Shown here piece after piece: positions 58,026 through 64,000 of a DNA stretch of 64,000 bases (position 1 is its first letter; each line of letters opens with the position of its first letter). The notes under the pieces are model-generated. The model did no database searches. It worked only from the letters and a program-made list of their open reading frames with translations, and had not been told where the DNA came from. This stretch comes from DATBLE01 sp963837265 (GTDB lineage: Bacteria; Actinomycetota; Thermoleophilia; Gaiellales; Gaiellaceae). The position numbers and the translations under genes are program-made. Where the stretch lies: the NCBI GenBank assembly GCA_963837265.1, contig CAWIMQ010000003.1:35951-99950 (forward strand), read 5' to 3'.

Positions 58026-59132
58026 GTGCGCGATCCCCTCCCATATCCGGGCGTGGATCCCGACCAGCAGGCCGGTGCCTCTCCCGGCGCCGGAGCGCTC
58101 TGGCGGGCCGTCGAGCGGTTTCTGGAGCCGAACTTGACCGATGTCGCCGGCATGAACGCCCACGGCCTCGCCGCCCTCGCGGCCGACATCCTGGAGCGGC
58201 GCGGCCGGCCGCTCCCGCTCCTCTACGCACAGGCCCAGCGCGTCGCCCGCGTCGCCGTGGTGACCGCACCGGCCGTGCTCGCACGCGCGCGCGAGGCGTG
58301 GGAGGGCCCGATGCTCCTGTTCAAGGGGCCCGAGCTCGCCGCCAGGTACCCGCAGCATGCCCGCACGTTCGTCGATCTCGACCTGCTCGTCACGGACGCG
58401 GCGGCGGCACAGAACGCCCTGCTTGCCGCCGGTTTCCGCGAGGAGGACGACCCCGAGGGGATCTTCGTCGGCATCCACCACCTGGCGCCGCTCAGCTGGC
58501 CCGGGCTCCCGCTGAAGATCGAGATCCACTCGGAGCCCAAGTGGCCGGCCGGTCTCACGCCGCCCGGCGTCGTAGAGCTCCTCGAGACACGGATCCCGGC
58601 GGCGGTCGGCGCTCCGAACGTCTTCGCCCCCGGGCCGGCCCCGCACGCCCTTCTCGTCGCCGCGCACGCCTGGGCCCACCAACCGGTCGCCCGGGTGCGC
58701 GATCTACTCGACGTGGGCGCCCTCGCCGCCGAGGCGGAGCCGGCGGAGCTGGCCCGGCTGGCACACGCCTGGCACATCGCCCCTGTCTGGCAGACGACGA
58801 CCGCCGCGCTCGACGCGCTCCTGGCCGGGCGCAGGACGACCCCGCTTCGCCTCTGGGCCCGTCACGTCGTGCAGGTCCGGGAGCAGACGGTCCTCGAGCA
58901 GCACCTCGAGCGGCTCCTCGCTCCGTTCTGGGGGCTCCCGCCGCGCCTGGCTACCCGCCAGTCGGTCCGCGCGCTCGCCGACGAGTTCCGTCCGGCCCAG
59001 GAGAGCTGGCGCGAGAAGCTCCGGCGCTCCGCGAAGGCCGTCCGCCGCGCCAACGTCTCCGTCGCCTCGCACCGTCGCCTGCTCGGCGACTCGGCGGATC
59101 GCCGGCGCAGGACTCCGCCGCGCCGCCCTTGA
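58026..59132 (+). CDS. Nucleotidyltransferase-family protein, lasso tailoring
   Basis: 368 residues, GTG start 9 bp after the DUF6065 gene. The nucleotidyltransferase core is visible in LLFKGPELAARYPQHARTFVDLDLLV (residues about 98-123), where the DLDLLV acidic pair would bind metal, followed by IHHLAPLSWPGLPLKIEIHSEP. The later ALLVAAHAWAHQPVARVRDLLDV is also typical of this family, which recurs in lasso clusters with a kinase. In paeninodin-type clusters the partner enzyme is proposed to act after phosphorylation. Here it closes the operon. The C-terminal 40 residues are Arg-rich and variable. The exact chemistry (for example adding a nucleotide or more phosphate) is not established by the sequence. 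Confidence 0.85.
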   Translation: MRDPLPYPGVDPDQQAGASPGAGALWRAVERFLEPNLTDVAGMNAHGLAALAADILERRGRPLPLLYAQAQRVARVAVVTAPAVLARAREAWEGPMLLFKGPELAARYPQHARTFVDLDLLVTDAAAAQNALLAAGFREEDDPEGIFVGIHHLAPLSWPGLPLKIEIHSEPKWPAGLTPPGVVELLETRIPAAVGAPNVFAPGPAPHALLVAAHAWAHQPVARVRDLLDVGALAAEAEPAELARLAHAWHIAPVWQTTTAALDALLAGRRTTPLRLWARHVVQVREQTVLEQHLERLLAPFWGLPPRLATRQSVRALADEFRPAQESWREKLRRSAKAVRRANVSVASHRRLLGDSADRRRRTPPRRP

Positions 59133-59227
59133 GCAGCGAGGTCTGGTCGACCCTGTGCAGTTCGCCCGGACGAATCGGCTCGAGGCCGGCGGGGCCTACG
59201 GGCTTCTCGGGCTCCCCGCCAGAGTAG

Positions 59228-59299
59228 TGCCCCCGGCCGGAATCGAACCAGCGCACGCGGGTTAGGAACCCGCTGCTCTATCCACTGAGCTACGGGGGC
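59228..59299 (-). tRNA. tRNA-Arg (CCU anticodon)
   Basis: The minus strand folds into a standard cloverleaf: acceptor arms GCCCCCG and CGGGGGC, D-arm GCTC-AGTGGATA-GAGC, anticodon arm GCGGG-TTCCTAA-CCCGC with anticodon CCT, and T-arm with GGTTCGATTCC. The discriminator base is A; CCA is not encoded. It lies between the lasso operon and the ligase gene and may mark the edge of the biosynthetic island; I see no integrase or repeated tRNA end beside it. Confidence 0.95.
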
Positions 59300-59392
59300 G
59301 CGCCGGTTGCACCTTAGCCAAGCGCCGGCCGGCTGCCCCGTGCGCACAGCACCCGATGTCCCGGGCCACGGTTGCGCGCGGGTGACCGCCGG

Positions 59393-61927
59393 CTACGGGG
59401 CGGGCAGGGCCTCGGCGAGAGCGTCCCGGATCTCGCGCGCGACGAGGTCGACCGCCGGTGGCAGCAGGAGTCGACCGTGATCCGATCCCAGCCGCTTCCA
59501 CGACCCGGGCCGCCTCAGGATGCCTTTCAGGTACCAGGTCGGCAACTCGAACTCCTCGAAGCCCTCCGAGAGGATCACCGTGGCCGGGACGTCGATCGGA
59601 CGCGGTCGGTGGCTCTCCCTGATGCGCTCGAGCTCGGGATGAAGCGCGGCCTCGCCCCGCGGCCCGCCCGGCGGGACGCGCCTGGCCCAGCGCGTGAGCC
59701 TGCGCTTCACCGCCGCCGTGAAATCGCGCTCGCGCGCCCTGCGCTCGGCGAGCCAGAGCGTGTAGCGAAGGCCCGTCGGCCTGCTGAATCGAGGATCGAC
59801 GAGGATCAGCATCGCGGTCTCCTCACCCGCGGCTCGGAGCCGGGACGCCATCTCGACCGCGATCGCGCCTCCGAGGCAGAATCCCCCGAGCGCGTAGGGG
59901 CCGTGAGGCTGCACTTGCCGCACGGCGTCCACGTACTCCGACGCCATCTCGACGAGCGAATGCGGAATCGAGCCGCCGTCGTCGATCCCGCGGGCCCGCA
60001 GGCCGTAACTCGGCTGATCGGGGCCGAGGCGGCGGGCGAGAACGGGGAACGCCAGCACATCCCCGTCTCCGGGGTGCACGAGGAAGAGCGGGGTGCGGGT
60101 TCCGGACGTCTGGAGCGGGACGACTCCGGACCGCCCGGCGCCGATCCCCTCGAAGATCTCGCGGGCCATCGCCTCCGGTGTCGGCGCCCGCACGATCGAG
60201 ACCACCGGGATGGTCGGCTCGCCGACCAGGTCACGGATCCGGGCGACGACCTCGACGGCGAGAATCGAGTCTCCCCCGAGCGCGAAGAAGTCGTCGGCCA
60301 CGCCCAGGCCCGGGAGCCCGAGCACGGACTCCCAGATCGCCACCAGCTCGTGCTCGAGAAATCCGTACGGCGGCCGGTTGACGCCGCTTCCGGCCGCTAC
60401 GGCGACACCGAGCCGCTCGGCCAGGCCGATGCGCTGGAGCTTCCCGGTCGGGCCCCTGGGGAGCTCGTCCACGAGGACGATGCGGCGCGGCACCTTGAAC
60501 GGGGCGAGGTCTGCGGCGACGAAGTCCTGAAGCGAGCGCTCGTCCACCTGCGACTCCGCCGCGACGACGACCGCCGCGGCGACCTCTTCGCCGAGCCGGG
60601 GGTCGTCCATCGCGAACGTGACCGCCTGCTCCACGGCTTCGTGGCGCAGAAGCGCGTCGTCGACCTCGAAGGGGGAGATCTTCTCGCCGCCCCGGTTGAT
60701 GATCTCCTTGATGCGGCCGCGCAACGTAAGGTAGCCGTCCCCGTCGAGAGATCCCTCGTCGCCGGTCCTGAACCACCCGTCCGAGAAGGCTGCCTCGTTC
60801 GCCTCCGGGTTCGCCTCGTAGCCCGAGAAGACGTTCCGGCCGCGGATCGCCACCTCGCCGATCACGCCGGCTGTCAGCACGTTCCCCTCCTGGTCGAGGA
60901 CGGCCAGCTCCAGGCCTGCGGCTCGGCCCACCGTGCCGGGCTTCCGCTCTCCGGGCGGAAGGGGGTTCGATGCCATCTGGTGGGCGGCTTCGGTCATGCC
61001 GTACGCCTCGATCACCGGCACCCCGAACGTCGACTCGAGGCCCTCGAGCACCGGTGCCGGCAGGGAGGCCGACGAGGAGCGGATGAATCGAAGCCCGTGG
61101 CGGGCGACGGACTGCCCGTGGTCGCGCGCCCGCGAGAGCACGGCGGCGTGCATCGTCGGGACGGCCGTGTACCAGGTCGGGGCCAGCTCTTCGAGCCAGT
61201 CGAAGAACCGCAGCTGGTGGAAGCCCGGGCTGCACACAACGGAGGCGCCTGCCGTGAGCGAGGCGAGCAGCGCCGCGACGAGGCCGTGGACGTGGAAGAG
61301 CGGCATGACGTTGAGGCACCGATCGGACGGCACGAGGCGGAGCGTCTCCGCCACGTTGCAGGCCGAGACGTGCAGCCCCCCGTGCGTGAGCGGGACGAGC
61401 TTCGGTCTCGAGGTCGTTCCCGATGTGTGCAGCAGCAGCGCGGTCGTGCCCGGGTCGGGATCGAGCTCGACCGGCGCGCCCGGCGGCACCCCGTCGAGTG
61501 TGAACACGCCGGCGGGAGCCGCCGAATCGACTTCCAGCTCGAGCACCTCCATGCCGCGCTCCGCAGCCACGTCGCGGGCGGGCGTGTCCAGCGTCGCGCT
61601 CACCACGATCGCGTCGGCTCGGATGTCCTCGAGGTAGAAGGCGAGCTCGTGTGCCCGGTACGCCGGGTTGAGCGGAGCGACCGCGGCGGCCTGCGCGATC
61701 GAGAGGAAGGCGCTCGCTGCCGTAGGTCCGTTCTCGACCAGGAGCGCGATGCGATCGCGAGGCTCGAAACCGCGAGCCCGAAGGCCCCCGGCAGTCGCTC
61801 CGACGAGCTCGAGGAGACCCGCGTAGGTCAGCGGCAGGCGTCCGGGCGCGAGCAGAGCCACCGTCTCCGGCTCCCACGTCCCCGAACCACTGAGAATGCC
61901 TGCCAAGCCAGGCAAACGTAGCCGCAC
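59393..61927 (-). CDS. Three-domain acyl-AMP ligase - carrier - thioesterase protein (A-T-TE)
   Basis: About 845 residues, intact. The AMP-forming ligase domain has LLLHTSGTTSRPKLVPLTHGG, EAYGMTEAA, GWFRTGDEG and GRIKEIINRGGEKI, and ends with PTGKLQR; it resembles acyl-CoA/oxalate-CoA-type ligases more than amino-acid A domains. Then comes a carrier (DDFFALGGDSILAVE) and a thioesterase (PLFLVHPGDGDV, nucleophile elbow GGFCLGG with Cys, late His in GSDHGRLL). Such a protein loads one carboxylic acid, holds it on its own carrier and releases it or couples two units. GTG 61927 fits family N-termini; TTG 61990 with GGGAG upstream is an alternative. It has no copy of the shared promoter and lies beyond a tRNA, so membership of the NRPS cluster is doubtful. 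Confidence 0.9.
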   Translation of the reverse strand: MRLRLPGLAGILSGSGTWEPETVALLAPGRLPLTYAGLLELVGATAGGLRARGFEPRDRIALLVENGPTAASAFLSIAQAAAVAPLNPAYRAHELAFYLEDIRADAIVVSATLDTPARDVAAERGMEVLELEVDSAAPAGVFTLDGVPPGAPVELDPDPGTTALLLHTSGTTSRPKLVPLTHGGLHVSACNVAETLRLVPSDRCLNVMPLFHVHGLVAALLASLTAGASVVCSPGFHQLRFFDWLEELAPTWYTAVPTMHAAVLSRARDHGQSVARHGLRFIRSSSASLPAPVLEGLESTFGVPVIEAYGMTEAAHQMASNPLPPGERKPGTVGRAAGLELAVLDQEGNVLTAGVIGEVAIRGRNVFSGYEANPEANEAAFSDGWFRTGDEGSLDGDGYLTLRGRIKEIINRGGEKISPFEVDDALLRHEAVEQAVTFAMDDPRLGEEVAAAVVVAAESQVDERSLQDFVAADLAPFKVPRRIVLVDELPRGPTGKLQRIGLAERLGVAVAAGSGVNRPPYGFLEHELVAIWESVLGLPGLGVADDFFALGGDSILAVEVVARIRDLVGEPTIPVVSIVRAPTPEAMAREIFEGIGAGRSGVVPLQTSGTRTPLFLVHPGDGDVLAFPVLARRLGPDQPSYGLRARGIDDGGSIPHSLVEMASEYVDAVRQVQPHGPYALGGFCLGGAIAVEMASRLRAAGEETAMLILVDPRFSRPTGLRYTLWLAERRARERDFTAAVKRRLTRWARRVPPGGPRGEAALHPELERIRESHRPRPIDVPATVILSEGFEEFELPTWYLKGILRRPGSWKRLGSDHGRLLLPPAVDLVAREIRDALAEALPAP

Positions 61928-62047
61928 ATGCCGCGGCAGGCAATCTCGGGTCGGGCGCTCGCATCGTCCGAGACCGCATGACGCAAGCAAGTCTCCCGGC
62001 GGAGCTCGGATCGGAGGACTTGTCAGGCGGAAGGGAGGGACGGCACG

Positions 62048-62800
62048 TCAGAGGCGCACGACGAACGTCCGGGGCTGAGCCTTTCCGCACCGCGGGCCCG
62101 GACGGGCGACGACGTGCGCCGTGACGCGGCCTCGCGCAGCGCCGCGGTAGCGAAACTCGACCAGTCCGGTTGCGTGGGGAAGCAGGTTCCGGCGGACCGG
62201 ATGCAGCCTCGCCAGGATGCGGCGCCCTCTCCGGAGGGTCAGCGCCGTGCAGCGCGGACCGATCGTCTCGGTGACGTTGCCCCGGTTCGCGAGCAGGACG
62301 TCGAGCAGGCGTGTCCGGCCGGCCCTGCGCACTCGCAGCCGGACCGCGCCCAGGCGGTGGACGATCCGGCCGGGGACGCGGACGACGACCACGACGCCGA
62401 GGCGCATCCGCACCGCCAGGCCGGCGCGGGCGACCGGACGGGTGGTGAGCAGCACGAGCCCGGGATGGTCGCCCGGCTCGGCGCGCCGGGGAGGCCGCGA
62501 CGAGACCTTTAGCGCCGCAGTGGCGCCGGGGCCGAGCGCAAGCCGTTTGGGGCGCACGGTGAGCCACGGCGCCCGGCGCGCCAGCACCCTCGGGCGGCCG
62601 CGCAGGTCGAGCGCGAACGTGCCGGGGGCGGCGCCCACCACCACCGCCCGTGTTCCGGTGTTGGTCACCTGCACCGTCGCCGACGCGGCGCCGCGGAGCG
62701 CGACGCGCGCCGGCGACGCGACGAGCGCGACCGGGGGCCTGGTCGCCTCCGCGCTCGCGGAGGCGACCAGGACGAGCGCGGCGACGGCGGCGATCGTCAC
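62048..62800 (-). CDS. Secreted Ig-like-domain protein of unknown function
   Basis: 250 residues. GTG 62800 overlaps the stop of the upstream gene (GTGA). An N-terminal export signal is seen (TIAAVAALVLVASASAEA). The rest is beta-rich with repeated VQVTNTGTRAVVV, GPGATAALKVSSRPP and VLLANRGNVTETIGP segments, the pattern of bacterial Ig-like/NEW3-type or DUF916-like domains that follow lamin-tail or WxL-like surface proteins. The C-terminus is Arg-rich. It is probably an exported partner of the lamin-tail protein encoded before it. No enzymatic motif is seen, and nothing links it to the biosynthetic genes. Confidence 0.75.
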   Translation of the reverse strand: MTIAAVAALVLVASASAEATRPPVALVASPARVALRGAASATVQVTNTGTRAVVVGAAPGTFALDLRGRPRVLARRAPWLTVRPKRLALGPGATAALKVSSRPPRRAEPGDHPGLVLLTTRPVARAGLAVRMRLGVVVVVRVPGRIVHRLGAVRLRVRRAGRTRLLDVLLANRGNVTETIGPRCTALTLRRGRRILARLHPVRRNLLPHATGLVEFRYRGAARGRVTAHVVARPGPRCGKAQPRTFVVRL

Positions 62801-63888
62801 TGACCGATCAGGGTGTAGGTGACCGTCGCCGAGTAGTGCCCGGGTGGCACGACGGGCAGCGGCCCGGTGAAGCCGATGCCCGTCGGCCATACGTCTCCGC
62901 CGACGGCGCTCAGGCTCGACGAGGTGCCGATGACGAGGTCGGGCGCCGGCGCGACCGGGATCCCGACCATCGCGCCTCCGGCGAGCGGCGGGCCGAGCTG
63001 GGCGCCGGGAGGAGCCGAGGCCGAGACCCCGAGCGGCAGGTCGGCGGGGACGAACACGGTGCGGTGGATGGTGAGGGCATAGCCGGCGGCGTCGTTGCTG
63101 ATCACGGTCACGTGCTCCGCGATCGGCGGGGGCGTGTCGCCCGCGAACGCGGGGCCGAAGCTGAGCGACGGACTCTCGAGCGCGAGCGAGAGCACCGGCT
63201 GGAGGTCGACGTCGACCGTCGCGGACTGCGGGACGCCGGAGCCCGGCGGCGGCGTGACGCCGCACACGGTTCCGGACGCAGAGGAGTTGCGCGGAGCCGG
63301 CACGTCCGCCGTGAAGTCGGAGGCGCTCGAGTCGGTGTCGGTGCAGCCGGAGCCGGCGCGGGCCGCCGCCGTCGAGCTGCTCAGCGCCGGCGCGGGCGCC
63401 GATCCCTCGAAGTCGGTCGCCGAGCCGTACCCGACCAGATCGGCGACCGAGCCGACGGCCGAGCAGCTCCCCGGAGCGGCGCCGCACGTGAGGGGGCTGG
63501 AGTCGGTGACGAGCGCCACCTTCCCGCCCGAGACGGCCAGGTTGGTCGTCCCGGTCGCGTCCGCCGCCGGCAGCGGGGCGCCGGCGGCTCCGGCCGACGC
63601 CAGGCCGACGAGGAAGTAGCCGCCGGGCGGGATCGAGCCGCCGAGCGTGGTCGCCTGCCACGTCGTCGCCGACGCGGAGGCGTACTGGACGGTCCAGCCG
63701 GTGAGATCGACCGCGGCCGCGCCGCCGTTGAACAGCTCGACGAAGTCGTTGGCGAAGCTCGCGCCGGCGTTCCCGCCGCCGGCGTAGACCTGGCTGACGA
63801 CGACGCCGGAGGGCGAGAGAGGCGCGGCGGGCGCGGCGCAGAGCAGCGCGCCGAGAGCGAGAGCGACGAGCAGGCGAATCCGGTGCAT
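62797..63888 (-). CDS. Secreted lamin-tail-domain protein
   Basis: 363 residues from ATG 63888, which has GGAGCT as ribosome site and a clear signal peptide (MHRIRLLVALALGALLCAAP). The lamin-tail domain follows (VVVSQVYAGGGNAGASFANDFVELFN, then VDLTGWTVQYASA and IPPGGYFLVG, then VALVTDSSPL with two Cys, then DLVGYGSATDFEGS), a beta-sandwich common in secreted actinobacterial proteins. The last 150 residues form a second beta-rich region (VDVDLQPVLSLAL, VTVISNDAAGYALTIHR, GHYSATVTYTLIGQ). It is followed by the Ig-like protein with overlapping codons, so the two are co-translated. It is probably outside the biosynthetic cluster. Bases 63889-64000 should hold its promoter; no specific element is visible. 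Confidence 0.85.
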   Translation of the reverse strand: MHRIRLLVALALGALLCAAPAAPLSPSGVVVSQVYAGGGNAGASFANDFVELFNGGAAAVDLTGWTVQYASASATTWQATTLGGSIPPGGYFLVGLASAGAAGAPLPAADATGTTNLAVSGGKVALVTDSSPLTCGAAPGSCSAVGSVADLVGYGSATDFEGSAPAPALSSSTAAARAGSGCTDTDSSASDFTADVPAPRNSSASGTVCGVTPPPGSGVPQSATVDVDLQPVLSLALESPSLSFGPAFAGDTPPPIAEHVTVISNDAAGYALTIHRTVFVPADLPLGVSASAPPGAQLGPPLAGGAMVGIPVAPAPDLVIGTSSSLSAVGGDVWPTGIGFTGPLPVVPPGHYSATVTYTLIGQ

Positions 63889-64000
63889 GGGCAGCTCCGA
63901 TCGGGAGAGGGACTGGTCGTCCTGTGGTACCGGCGGCCGCGCACGACCGAAAGTGTCCGTTTGTGGCTCGGTGCGCTCTCGGCACGCACCGGTCACACGA

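Noticed and set aside
59228..59299. tRNA-Arg as an integration site for the whole cluster
   Set aside because: No integrase, no duplicated tRNA 3' end and no direct repeat found within the window, so only a suggestion.
59393..61927. The A-T-TE protein as the lipid starter enzyme of the NRPS
   Set aside because: It has its own thioesterase, lacks the shared promoter and is beyond the lasso operon and a tRNA; nothing ties it to the first C domain of NRPS1.

Overview
The window is very GC-rich DNA with GTG/TTG starts, overlapping stop/start codons and LuxR/NarL-type regulators. It looks like a soil actinobacterium; the lasso-precursor type and gene style recall Thermoleophilia/Gaiellales relatives, but no marker gene in the window settles the taxon. 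About 45 kb is a large non-ribosomal peptide synthetase (NRPS) locus (roughly 0.6-48.7 kb). It is followed by a compact lasso-peptide operon (51.0-59.1 kb), a tRNA-Arg, and probable flanking genes. Many NRPS genes carry single-base frameshifts in patches (12.9-16.5, 17.1-17.6, 31.9-33.4, 35.8-36.9, 40.5-42.1, 47.2-48.6 kb), and 2.3-3.2 kb holds a 54-G run in corrupt-looking sequence. I read these as long-read consensus errors, so broken genes are given as one CDS spanning the frames.

Layout. 0-2.3 kb: an atypical LuxR response regulator, an Sfp-type phosphopantetheinyl transferase and an SDR oxidoreductase. 3.4-12.0 kb: NRPS1 (C-A-T-C-A[FkbM]-T-C). 11.9-16.6 kb, minus strand: a sulfotransferase and a TE-ending NRPS whose N-terminus is a LuxR helix-turn-helix. 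16.9-24.8 kb: an Asp module, a stand-alone C protein and a second Asp module. 24.8-26.7 kb: an acetyltransferase and a second sulfotransferase. 26.9-33.7 kb: two C-A-T proteins. 33.9-35.4 kb: a secreted CHRD-esterase. 35.6-43.0 kb: C-A-T and C-A-T-TE. 43.2-45.6 kb: a SyrP-like hydroxylase and a diaminobutyrate aminotransferase. 45.6-48.6 kb, minus strand: a Wzm/Wzt-type ABC exporter and a glycosyltransferase. 48.9-50.9 kb: two receiver-only proteins and a DUF6065-like protein.

How it fits together. A-domain specificity residues read by eye suggest Ser-like, Thr, Asp, Asp, unknown, 2,4-diaminobutyrate (Dab), Pro-like and Gly-like along the plus-strand line, and Gly on the minus-strand NRPS. 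Both Asp modules start with a condensation-like domain lacking HHxxxDG, which fits the interface domains that recruit aspartyl beta-hydroxylases. The matching hydroxylase and the Dab-forming aminotransferase form one operon. Each interface module appears to take its true C domain from a separate upstream protein. The predicted product is an acidic, Dab-containing, possibly sulfated peptide with two beta-hydroxy-Asp residues: a siderophore or a metal-dependent lipopeptide.

The strongest new signal is regulatory. At least seven transcription units share a promoter of fixed geometry: a 16-bp palindrome near CTAGCCGATCGGCTAG, 30-33 bp, a GTAGGC-like -35, exactly 18 bp, and a TAGCAT-like -10. An eighth, rearranged copy precedes the lasso-operon regulator, which suggests one regulon for the NRPS and lasso systems.
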